Assembly: GCA_018402455.1 (NCBI GenBank)
Contig: JAGYIG010000002.1
Span: 62,001-126,000 of the forward strand
Source: Opitutaceae bacterium
GTDB taxonomy: Bacteria; Verrucomicrobiota; Verrucomicrobiia; Opitutales; Opitutaceae
Direction of reading: 5' to 3'
Length of the DNA: 64,000 bases
Shown: piece by piece, positions 42,445 to 49,742 of the stretch
Numbering within the stretch: the first letter of the stretch is position 1
Layout of the letters: each line of letters starts with the position of its first letter
Translations under genes and position numbers: made by a program
Notes under the pieces: generated by a model
What the model was told of the DNA's origin: nothing
The model's database searches: none
The model's input: the letters and a program-made list of their open reading frames with translations, nothing else

Positions 42445-43434
42445 TCATTTCCCCGCATACCAGAAGGCGCGGCGCCAGTGGTGGGCGCGGAGCTTGGACA
42501 GCAGGTCGGAAGGCAGTGCGGTGAGATCGCTGACGTGGCAGTTGGCCTCGGCCTGGGCGATGCTGCGCATGCCCGGGATCACGACGGAGACGGCGGGGTG
42601 GGCGAGGACAAATTTCAAAGCGACCTGAGGCAGCGTGAACCCGCTGCCGGTCACCTCCGCTTTGATGGCGTCCACCCGTTTGACCGTTCGCTCCATCCGG
42701 TCGCCTGCGAAATATCCGGACCTGAAGTCGTCCGGCGCAAAGGTGGTTTCCGGGGTGAATTTTCCGGTCAAGGCGCCCTCGTCGAACGCGACCCGGACGA
42801 TGACGCCCACGCCGCACTCGGCCGCGACATCGAGGAGCTCGGCCGCCGGTTCCTGTTCGAAAATGTTGTAGATGACCTGCACCGAATCGATCCAACCCCC
42901 ACGCATCAGGTCGATGACCGCGTTTTGGTCATGCTCGGGGGTTGAGACTCCGATGAGCCCCACTTTCCCTTCAGCCTGCAGTTCGCGGAGAATTTTGAAT
43001 GGAACGGGATCGCGATTCCACGCCCGGGTCCAGGTGTGGAGTTGAAGGAGGTCGAGTTTGTCGGTCCCCAGACAAGCCATGCGTTCGGCGATGTTCTCCC
43101 GCAGGTAGCTTTCCGGGTAGCGCTCCGCGACTTGGCAGTAGGGGGAGGGGGGCCATTCGCCAGCGGTGGGCGGGGTCTTGGTGGCAACAAAGACGGACTC
43201 CACTTTCCCGGCGGCTTGGCGTTCGCGGAGGACCTGACCGATCAGCCGCTCGCTGTGACCGTTGCCGTAGCCGGCGGCGGTGTCGATGAAGGTGCAGCCG
43301 AGGTCGAGGGCGTGGTGAAGGGCGGCGAGGGATTCGTCGTCCTTTTGGGCTCCCCAGGAGCCGCCGATCGCCCAGGCGCCGAAGCCGATTTCAGAGGGGG
43401 TGAGGTCGTGTTGGCCGAATTTGCGATACTTCAT
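42445..43434 (-). CDS. Aldo/keto reductase
   Basis: A 329-residue single-domain (beta/alpha)8 NADPH-dependent oxidoreductase. The catalytic tetrad is recognisable: D in TFIDTAAGYGNGHSERLIG with Y shortly after, K in VFVATKTPP and H in LDLLQLHTWTRAW. The C-terminal cofactor region reads HPAVSVVIPGMRSIAQAEAN. The opening MKYRKFGQHDLTPSEIGFGA and length are typical of family-12-type sugar or aldehyde reductases. It is transcribed nine bp after the sugar-dehydrogenase gene, which suggests shared sugar metabolism. The substrate is not predictable. Confidence 0.93.
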   Translation of the reverse strand: MKYRKFGQHDLTPSEIGFGAWAIGGSWGAQKDDESLAALHHALDLGCTFIDTAAGYGNGHSERLIGQVLRERQAAGKVESVFVATKTPPTAGEWPPSPYCQVAERYPESYLRENIAERMACLGTDKLDLLQLHTWTRAWNRDPVPFKILRELQAEGKVGLIGVSTPEHDQNAVIDLMRGGWIDSVQVIYNIFEQEPAAELLDVAAECGVGVIVRVAFDEGALTGKFTPETTFAPDDFRSGYFAGDRMERTVKRVDAIKAEVTGSGFTLPQVALKFVLAHPAVSVVIPGMRSIAQAEANCHVSDLTALPSDLLSKLRAHHWRRAFWYAGK

Positions 43435-43443
43435 GGGGCAGGA

Positions 43444-44880
43444 TTAATCGATCGGCACCAAGCGCACAATCTTATCAGGGCCGTTGAGCGCGAGGTAGAT
43501 GAGCCCATCCGGGCCGGTGCTCACGTCGCGGTTGCGGCCGGCATCCTGGAGGATGATTTCCTGGTCGGTCACGACTCCGTCGGTGATGACAACGCGGCGG
43601 AGATGGCGCTGCGCGAGAGCGGTGACCAGCAGATTGCCTTTCCAGGCGGGGAAACGGTCGGCGTCGTAAAAATCGATGCCGCAAACGGCGATGGAGGGGG
43701 TCCAGTGCAGGATGGGCTGCTCCATGCCGTCGCGAGCCGTCTCGCTGGTGATGGGGGTGCCGTTGTAGTTCATTCCGTAGGTGATGACGGGCCAGCCGTA
43801 GTTGAGGCTGGGATACACCACATTCAATTCATCGCCGCCGCGGGGCCCGTGTTCGGCCGCCCAGAGCGCACCATCGTCAGGGTGAAAGGCGAGGCCCTGG
43901 GGGTTGCGATGACCATAACTCCAGATGGACGGCACGGCGCCGGGTTGATCGACGAAGGGATTGTCCGAGGGGATGCGACCGTCGTCGAATACCCGGTGCA
44001 CCTTGCCGTTGGGTAGGGTGAGGTCCTGGGCTTGTTGCTGGGCGCCGCGATCGCCGATGCTGAAAAACAGGTATCCGGCATCATCGAAGACAATCCGGCT
44101 GCCGAAGTGGTAGCCCCCGGCTTTACGGTAGTGCTCGATGGGGCCTTCGTAAATGGTCTGCTCGTCGGTCCACGTGTGGTCGGCGATGCGACCACGCACG
44201 ATTTTGGTCAGGCTCAAGCGGCTGCCGTTGAGCTTGGTTTGGAGGTCGGCGAAGGAGAGGTAGATCCAGCCGTTTTTGGCGTGCTCGGGATGGGCCACCG
44301 CGTCGAACAGACCGGCTTGGCTGAGCGCATCCACCTTCGGGGTGCCCTTGATGGGATCCGTCAGGATTCCGTCTTTCCACAGTCGCAGCCCACCGGTCTT
44401 CTCGGTGATGAGCAGGGTGCCGTCGGGGAGCCAGTTGATCCCCCAGGGTTGATCCACCGCGTCCGTCACCGTTTCGACGCGGAACCGGTGATCCGCCGTC
44501 ACGACAATCTGGTCGTCGCCGGCCGTGGGGGCGGGCGGTGGATGGGCGGCGTGTCGGGCGCGTTGCTCGCGGATGTAGACGACCAGCGAGCGCACTTCGG
44601 CGTCGGAGAGCGTCTCGCCGAATGCGGGCATCCCGGCGGTTGGATTTCCGGCGATGATTTGCTGAGTGATGGCCTCATCGGTGCCGCCGTGCGCCCATTC
44701 GTCATCGAGCATGGTGGGCGCGATGCCGCCTCGCAGGTTTTCGCCGTGGCAGCTCATGCAGAATTGCTGGTAGGTTTCTTCGGCGCTTCGCGCGGCGGCG
44801 GAATCGTTACAGCCGGACAGAAACAGGAGCGGAAAAGCGACACTGAGGACCGCGGAGGGAGCGGAGCGGAGGGAGAGCAT
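43444..44880 (-). CDS. Cytochrome c/PQQ-type sugar dehydrogenase lipoprotein
   Basis: The ATG at 44880 gives a lipoprotein signal (MLSLRSAPSAVLSVAFPLLF, lipobox LFLSGC); an ATG 11 codons earlier would weaken it. Residues about 30-110 are a small cytochrome c domain with the haem motif CMSCH and Met ligand candidate in GMPAFGETLSDAEV. The rest is a six-bladed beta-propeller of the glucose/sorbosone dehydrogenase family (WGINWLPDGTLLITEKTG, LAFHPDDGALWAAEHGPRGG, DELNVV). It probably oxidises an aldose at the outer membrane or in the periplasm with PQQ and hands electrons to the fused haem. The AKR gene follows directly. Confidence 0.88.
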   Translation of the reverse strand: MLSLRSAPSAVLSVAFPLLFLSGCNDSAAARSAEETYQQFCMSCHGENLRGGIAPTMLDDEWAHGGTDEAITQQIIAGNPTAGMPAFGETLSDAEVRSLVVYIREQRARHAAHPPPAPTAGDDQIVVTADHRFRVETVTDAVDQPWGINWLPDGTLLITEKTGGLRLWKDGILTDPIKGTPKVDALSQAGLFDAVAHPEHAKNGWIYLSFADLQTKLNGSRLSLTKIVRGRIADHTWTDEQTIYEGPIEHYRKAGGYHFGSRIVFDDAGYLFFSIGDRGAQQQAQDLTLPNGKVHRVFDDGRIPSDNPFVDQPGAVPSIWSYGHRNPQGLAFHPDDGALWAAEHGPRGGDELNVVYPSLNYGWPVITYGMNYNGTPITSETARDGMEQPILHWTPSIAVCGIDFYDADRFPAWKGNLLVTALAQRHLRRVVITDGVVTDQEIILQDAGRNRDVSTGPDGLIYLALNGPDKIVRLVPID

Positions 44881-44954
44881 GGCGGAAGGTTGTCCAAGTC
44901 CGGCTCTTCGCAAACGGTTAGGCGGAATGGTTTTGGTAAACCGTTGACCAACTC

Positions 44955-46709
44955 TCAGTAACCGGCGGGCGCGGCCAGGGGATTACGGCGATCACTCACC
45001 CCCAGCAGCAGGCCCGTGGCGGGGTCAACCATAATGCTTTGGGTGTCGCCGAAGTAGCGGGCCATGCGGTTGCTTTCGTGCGCATACAAGCGTCGGAGCG
45101 CGAACGCATGCCCCTTTTCGCGCAGTTGCTCAAGGGTATCGGGAGACGCAAAAAAGGGTTCATGCGCGATGCGGTCGGGCTGCCATTGATGGTGAAATCG
45201 GGGGGCGTCGACCGCCACGGTGAGGGGCAGCTGAAAGTCGATGACGTTCAGGATGACCTGCAGAACGGAGGTGATGATGGTGGGGCCGCCGGGCGCGCCC
45301 GTGGTGAGGAACGGTTGGCCGTCTTTGAGCACAATGGTGGGCGTCATGGACGAAAGCGGTCGTTTGCCGGGGGCGATGGCATTGGCGGCCGATTGCATGA
45401 GTCCAAACATATTCTTCACCCCGACCTTGGCGGTGAAGTCATCCATTTCGTTGTTCATCAGGAAGCCTGCTCCCTCAACGGTCACGCTGTTCCCGTAGTT
45501 GCCGTTGAGGGTGTAGGTGCTGGTGGCGATGTTGCCTTCGGCATCCATTGCGGCGAAGTGGGTGGTCTCGGTGGCTTCGGCGGGGGTGGGGGCGAGACCG
45601 GGGCGAAGCTCGGCGCTGACCGACGCCTGTTGGGGATTGAAGTCGGCCAACATTTGGGCGACGTAGGCGGGATCGGTCAGTTCGGCGGCCGGCACGTCAT
45701 AAAAATCGGGATCGCCCAAGTAGCGGGCACGATCATGGAAGGCCCGTCGCATGGCCTCGGTGACGAGGTGGATGTAGGCGGTGGAGTGCAGGCGCAGTTC
45801 CGCCAGATCGTAGGCTTCGAGCGTACCGAGGATTTGCTGCAAGGCGATGCCGCCCGAACTGGGTGGCGGCATGGTGATGAAGACGTGGCCCCGGTAGTCA
45901 CCGCGAATCGGAAGGCGCTCCACGGGTTGGTAGGCGGCAAGGTCTGCGAGGGTGATGAGACCGCCACCTTGGGCTTGATCCTCCGCGATTAGTCGGGCGG
46001 TTTCGCCGCGGTAAAAATCCGCCGCTCCATGGTTTTGGAGCCGGGTCAACGTGGCGGCGAGTTCCGGTTGGCGGAAAACTTCTCCAGCTTGATAGAGCTC
46101 GCCGTCGCGCAAAAAAATCCGGCGCGAGGCGGGGTTTGCCGACAGGCGTTCGGCGTGGGCCGAGAGGTGTTGGGCCAAGGTGGCGGAGACCGGGAAGCCC
46201 TCCGCCGCCAGCCGCCGGCTGGGCTCGATGATTTCGGACCAGGAGACGCGGCCGGAGCCATAGTTTCGGAAGGCGTGCTCAAGACCGGCCACGGTCCCCG
46301 GCACGCCGTTGGCGAGGTAGCCCTGACGGGACCGCTGGGCCACCGCGTTGCCCGCTTCGTCCAGATACATGTCGCGGGTCGCGGCGGCAGGAGCTACCTC
46401 CCGGAAATCCAACGCGGTCTCCCGCCCGTCGGCGGTGCGAATGATCATAAATCCTCCGCCGCCCAAATTGCCGGCCCGGGGGAGTACCACGGCCAAAGCA
46501 AAGCCCGTCGCCACCGCGCCATCGATCGCGTTGCCCCCTTGACGCATGATGTCTTTGCCCGCCTCGGAGGCGAGATGGTGGGCGGAAACCACCATGGCCT
46601 GGCTACCCTCGGTGGGGACTCTGGCCCCGAGGGGTGCCAGCAGCATCAGCGAAAGTCCCAGGGCCAACCCGGCGCGGATACGAGCGCTTGGCGAAGGGGC
46701 AGCGTTCAT
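44955..46709 (-). CDS. ggt: Gamma-glutamyltransferase
   Basis: A 584-residue exported Ntn-hydrolase precursor. Residues 1-30 form a signal peptide (LALGLSLMLLAPLGAR). The start of the small subunit is ETTHFAAMDAEGN, with T382 as the likely autocleavage and catalytic Thr; NYGNSVTVEGAGFLMNNEMD, PLSSMTPTIVLKDGQP and TTGAPGGPTI are standard GGT motifs. It cleaves glutathione and other gamma-glutamyl compounds in the periplasm. The stop of the upstream aldolase gene overlaps the start codon by four bases, but the two enzymes have no known pathway in common. A 74-bp gap separates it from the sugar dehydrogenase gene. Confidence 0.95.
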   Translation of the reverse strand: MNAAPSPSARIRAGLALGLSLMLLAPLGARVPTEGSQAMVVSAHHLASEAGKDIMRQGGNAIDGAVATGFALAVVLPRAGNLGGGGFMIIRTADGRETALDFREVAPAAATRDMYLDEAGNAVAQRSRQGYLANGVPGTVAGLEHAFRNYGSGRVSWSEIIEPSRRLAAEGFPVSATLAQHLSAHAERLSANPASRRIFLRDGELYQAGEVFRQPELAATLTRLQNHGAADFYRGETARLIAEDQAQGGGLITLADLAAYQPVERLPIRGDYRGHVFITMPPPSSGGIALQQILGTLEAYDLAELRLHSTAYIHLVTEAMRRAFHDRARYLGDPDFYDVPAAELTDPAYVAQMLADFNPQQASVSAELRPGLAPTPAEATETTHFAAMDAEGNIATSTYTLNGNYGNSVTVEGAGFLMNNEMDDFTAKVGVKNMFGLMQSAANAIAPGKRPLSSMTPTIVLKDGQPFLTTGAPGGPTIITSVLQVILNVIDFQLPLTVAVDAPRFHHQWQPDRIAHEPFFASPDTLEQLREKGHAFALRRLYAHESNRMARYFGDTQSIMVDPATGLLLGVSDRRNPLAAPAGY

Positions 46710-47365
46710 GCCGAAACGCTCGATTGGACGGTGAGGGCCTTGACCAAGGCCGCGGCGGCGTCGCTGATCGATGAGGGGGGTGGCAGTTTGCTCTCGGTGG
46801 GGTCGCGCAGGCAGCTGGACACGAAGGCGGCATCGGCCCCGGCCTCAAAAAAATGATGGACGTTGGTCGGAGTCACTCCGCCCACGGGGAAGAGCAGCTC
46901 GTCCGGCAGGGCGGCCCGCGTTTCTCGCATATGGGTGGGACCGAAACGGGTTTCAGAAGGGTAGAGCTTGAGGGCGTCGGCTCCGGCAATGAGGGCTGCA
47001 TCCATTTCCGCCGCGGAATGCACCCCACAAATGACCGGCACCTGATAGCGTCGGCAGAGCAAGATGACCTCTGGTCGCAGGGCGGGGGTGCTGATGAATT
47101 GGGCTCCCGCCAGGATTCCACGACGCGCGGTTTCGGTGTCCACGACCGTGCTGAGTCCAAACTGAAACTCGGGGAAGTCGGCGGAAACTTCGGCCAGAAA
47201 GTCGGGGATCGCCGGACAGATCATGGGAATCTCCCAGTTGCGGATACCGCCCGCGGCGAGGGCGCGAGCCAGGGTGCGAATTTCCTGAGCGGTGTCCGCC
47301 CTGACCATAGCGATAAGTTTATCGGAGGTGAGGCGGTCGATGACGTCGGCTTTGCTCATGCGCAT
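46706..47365 (-). CDS. eda: KDPG/KHG aldolase
   Basis: A 219-residue class I aldolase. The Schiff-base lysine is K133 in DALKLYPSE and the base E45 is in GGIRNWEIPM; the C-terminal phosphate site is FPVGGVTPTNVHHFFEAGA. The family splits 2-keto-3-deoxy-6-phosphogluconate or 4-hydroxy-2-oxoglutarate. The usual GxGTVL segment is changed to QFGLSTVVD, and TPALRPEV keeps the family's P, so a modified substrate range is possible. The gene overlaps ggt by ATGA and leads the 47.4-42.4 kb minus-strand group with sugar dehydrogenase and aldo/keto reductase, consistent with sugar-acid catabolism. Confidence 0.88.
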   Translation of the reverse strand: MRMSKADVIDRLTSDKLIAMVRADTAQEIRTLARALAAGGIRNWEIPMICPAIPDFLAEVSADFPEFQFGLSTVVDTETARRGILAGAQFISTPALRPEVILLCRRYQVPVICGVHSAAEMDAALIAGADALKLYPSETRFGPTHMRETRAALPDELLFPVGGVTPTNVHHFFEAGADAAFVSSCLRDPTESKLPPPSSISDAAAALVKALTVQSSVSA

Positions 47366-47507
47366 TTCACCATGGGGGCAGGATTCCCTCGGGCAAGTCG
47401 GCTTTGGGCGGGGAGGGTGCCGATATTTCGGGGTAAAGCCCGAGAGCGGTCAAATCAGGGCTTGCCAATGGGGTGGGGCCTCCGTGTGTTCCTCCTTCCT
47501 CCCAACA

Positions 47508-47592
47508 GCCCAGGTGGTGGAATTGGTAGACACGCAGGTCTCAGAAGCCTGTGCCGCGAGGTGTGCGGGTTCGAGTCCCGCCCTGGGCACCA
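47508..47592 (+). tRNA. tRNA-Leu (anticodon CAG)
   Basis: An 85-nt gene including the encoded CCA. Acceptor GCCCAGG pairs with CCTGGGC; the D-arm contains AATTGGTAGA; the anticodon stem CAGGT/GCCTG encloses loop CTCAGAA with anticodon CAG; a variable arm TGCCGCGAGGTG and the T-arm GCGGGTTCGAGTCCCGC complete a class II tRNA. It reads CUG leucine codons, fitting a GC-rich genome. Its 3' terminal 17 bases are repeated twice downstream. Confidence 0.96.
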
Positions 47593-48060
47593 TTCTACGC
47601 TCTCAAGTGAGAGCTACGAATGGCACGCCAACGTTGGAGAGGAGTTGCAGCCGGCGGGACGAGGACCCGCTCAGCGGGTTTGACGGAGCGGAGCGGAGAA
47701 GGGGCAACCCAACGGGTTGAGTCCGCAGGACTGGATCGTCAGATCCACCAATCCCGCCCTGGGCACCATTCTACGCTCTCAAGTGAGAGCTACGAATGGC
47801 ACGCCAACGTTGGAGAGGAGTTGCAGCCGGCGGGACGAGGACCCGCTCAGCGGGTTTGACGGAGCGGAGCGGAGAAGGGAGCAACCCAACGGGTTGAGTC
47901 CGCAGGACTGGATCGTCAGATCCACCAATCCCGCCCTGGGCACCATTCTACGCTCTCAAGTGAGAGCTACAGATAACCCCGCCAACACGTTGGAGAAGGG
48001 GTGTTGCAGCCGGCGGGACGAGGACCCGCTCAGCGGGTTTGACGGAGCCAAGCGGAAGCC
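47576..48060 (+). repeat. Tandem array carrying duplicated tRNA-Leu 3' ends
   Basis: TCCCGCCCTGGGCACCA, the last 17 bases of the tRNA, recurs at 47752-47768 and 47929-47945, so the period is 176 then 177 bp. The intervening unit is almost identical in the first two copies; the third diverges after about 40 bases. Each unit contains the hairpins CTCTCAAGTGAGAG and ACCCGCTCAGCGGGT. No protein is convincingly encoded; the open frames through it are repetitive by construction. It looks like repeated recombination or duplication at a tRNA 3' end. Confidence 0.88.
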
Positions 48061-48097
48061 CCGCGAGCCGGGCAAGCTCACGCGGCGGCAATCTGGC

Positions 48098-48370
48098 CTA
48101 CTGCACAAAGTGAGCGAGGTCGTCGCGGGCCTCCTGCATGTCGGCCAGGATGCGTTGGGCGTGGCTGTGCAACTGTCGTCCGGGCGGGGTCAGCCGGATT
48201 TTGCGACCCCGGCGGTCAACCAGTCGGACTTGCAGGTCATCTTCCAAAGACTTGATCGAGTGGCTCACGGCCGACTGGGTGACGTGTAACTCCTGGGCCG
48301 CGAGGGTGAAGCTCTCGGTGCGGACTAAGGTCACGAAGGCGAGAAGTTTTCGACTGTCCAGAATCGGCAT
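48098..48370 (-). CDS. LysR-type HTH protein lacking an effector domain
   Basis: From MPILDSRKLLAFVTLVRTES the product has 90 residues, and an upstream in-frame ATG at 48451 would add 27. It comprises the LysR winged helix (FTLAAQELHVTQSAVSHSIK, then SLEDDLQVRLVDRRGRKIRL) plus the start of the linker helix (QLHSHAQRILADMQEARDDL) and ends. The normal roughly 200-residue inducer domain is missing. It is either a true mini-LysR or a gene truncated by the adjacent tRNA-associated array, which starts about 40 bp further. It follows the molybdo-oxidoreductase gene on the same strand. Confidence 0.75.
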   Translation of the reverse strand: MPILDSRKLLAFVTLVRTESFTLAAQELHVTQSAVSHSIKSLEDDLQVRLVDRRGRKIRLTPPGRQLHSHAQRILADMQEARDDLAHFVQ

Positions 48371-48482
48371 GTTCGTGCCGTAAGCAGCTCTTAAGCCATT
48401 GGCCGTGTCTGCGGGTAAATTAGTGCCGGGTTGGACAATAATTTCATTCATTCCAGCCGTTGCTGGTCAGATTTGCGCGGGA

Positions 48483-49124
48483 TCAGGCGTAGCGCTCTTC
48501 TTTGAAGGGGTCGGCTTGGTTGGAATAGCCGCGAACTTCCCAGAAGCCCAGTTTGTCCTCGGCCAGAAAATGGATTTCTTTGACGAACTTGGCTCCTTTC
48601 CAAGCGTAGAGCTTGGGCATGATGACGCGGGCGGGGCCACCGTGCTCCCGACTGACGGGTTTGCCTTCGAACCGGGTGGCAATCAGCACATCTTCATCGA
48701 GGCACTGGGCGAGGGGCACGTTGGTGGTGTAGCCATCGTAGCCCGTGAAATAAACGAACTTGGCGGCGGCGGTGGGCTGCACGCGTTCATACAGCTCGGT
48801 GAAGGCGACGCCGCCCCACTGGCAGTCAAACTTGCTCCAAGTCGTGACGCAGTGGAAGTCGCTGACGTCCTCCACTTGCGGCAGGGCATTCAACGCGGCC
48901 CAATCCAGGGTGAGCGGTTGGGCCACTTCACCCAGCAACGCCAAGGTCCATTCCTCGAGGGGGATCTCCGGCTTGATGCCCAGATCGAGGACGGGGAAAC
49001 CGGTGGTCAATTTCTGCCCTGGGGGCAGGCGCTCGGCCGCGGCTTCGGACCGGGCGGTGACGCCTCTGGCGACTTGTTTACGAGCCCAGGCTTCTTTGGC
49101 GGCGATGTAGCGGGCTTTGGACAT
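48483..49124 (-). CDS. Molybdopterin-dependent oxidoreductase (sulfite-oxidase fold)
   Basis: A 213-residue soluble protein consisting of one Moco-binding domain. The Mo-ligating Cys is in VSDFHCVTTWSKFDCQWGGV, with YTTNVPLAQCLDEDVLIATR and PVSREHGGPARVIMPKLYAW following as in YedY/sulfite-oxidase-like proteins. No Tat signal or dimerisation domain is present, so it is a short cytoplasmic version. It ends 41 bp after the small membrane protein gene upstream, which may be its membrane partner, as YedZ is for YedY, though that protein has no haem-ligand pattern I can confirm. Confidence 0.88.
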   Translation of the reverse strand: MSKARYIAAKEAWARKQVARGVTARSEAAAERLPPGQKLTTGFPVLDLGIKPEIPLEEWTLALLGEVAQPLTLDWAALNALPQVEDVSDFHCVTTWSKFDCQWGGVAFTELYERVQPTAAAKFVYFTGYDGYTTNVPLAQCLDEDVLIATRFEGKPVSREHGGPARVIMPKLYAWKGAKFVKEIHFLAEDKLGFWEVRGYSNQADPFKEERYA

Positions 49125-49165
49125 GGTGAATAATCAGGCGTTCGCAGGCGGGGGCAGAGCCGTCC

Positions 49166-49702
49166 TCATCCGCCGAAGATGACTTGGGTGACGGCGGGGC
49201 GGGCGCGGTGGTAAAAGCGAATCATCATCCCCTGAAAGACTAGCGTGAGGGAGGCCACCAGGAGGTAGACGAGGGTGTTGAGGCCTTGATAAAACCTCGG
49301 TAAGTCGGCGCCGGAATACCCCGCCAATTCCAGCTGTTGCTCCAAATCCGCCATCACGGGGCCGGGAATTTGCGCAATAAACGTGGCGGGGTCGAAGTGG
49401 GTCAGCATCCACCCGGCATAGCAGAACACGGTGGCGAGCAGCCCCAGTTGAGCCATGATCATCGCATCCAGGCCCTTAGGATCGCCGTTTTGCAGTCGGT
49501 CGGAACCTTGCATCTCGAGCAGCCCCAATCCGGCGGCAATTACCCCGGCAATGGTGGGCGGGGCGTGGTGGTTGAGCGCGGAGATGATGGCGAAGGTGGT
49601 GGCGATGATCACCAGCATCTTGCCATCGAACCGGGATACCCGAATGACCCGTTCGAAAGTCTCGATCGGAAGGGGAGGTGGTTTCGCGTTCTTGCCAGCC
49701 AT
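49166..49702 (-). CDS. Small integral membrane protein of unknown family
   Basis: A 178-residue product from the ATG at 49702 (MAGKNAKPPPLPIETFERVI). Hydrophobic segments are visible at about 29-43 (MLVIIATTFAIISAL), 50-65 (TIAGVIAAGLGLLEM), 85-100 (MIMAQLGLLATVFCYAGW) and 148-165 (TLVYLLVASLTLVFQGMMI). I do not recognise a family. It has a soluble segment, DLEQQLELAGYSGADLPRFY, between the last two helices. It precedes the molybdopterin oxidoreductase gene by 41 bp and is divergent from hrpA. A partner role in electron transfer or membrane anchoring is speculative. Confidence 0.7.
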   Translation of the reverse strand: MAGKNAKPPPLPIETFERVIRVSRFDGKMLVIIATTFAIISALNHHAPPTIAGVIAAGLGLLEMQGSDRLQNGDPKGLDAMIMAQLGLLATVFCYAGWMLTHFDPATFIAQIPGPVMADLEQQLELAGYSGADLPRFYQGLNTLVYLLVASLTLVFQGMMIRFYHRARPAVTQVIFGG

Positions 49703-49742
49703 GTGAAGAGAAGGGTTCACTCTGCGATTCCTCGCCGTCCTC

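Noticed and set aside
47576-48060. CRISPR array or tandem protein-coding repeat
   Set aside because: Units are 176 bp with near-identical 'spacers', contain the tRNA 3' end, and no cas gene is near; open frames through the repeats simply repeat the same translation.
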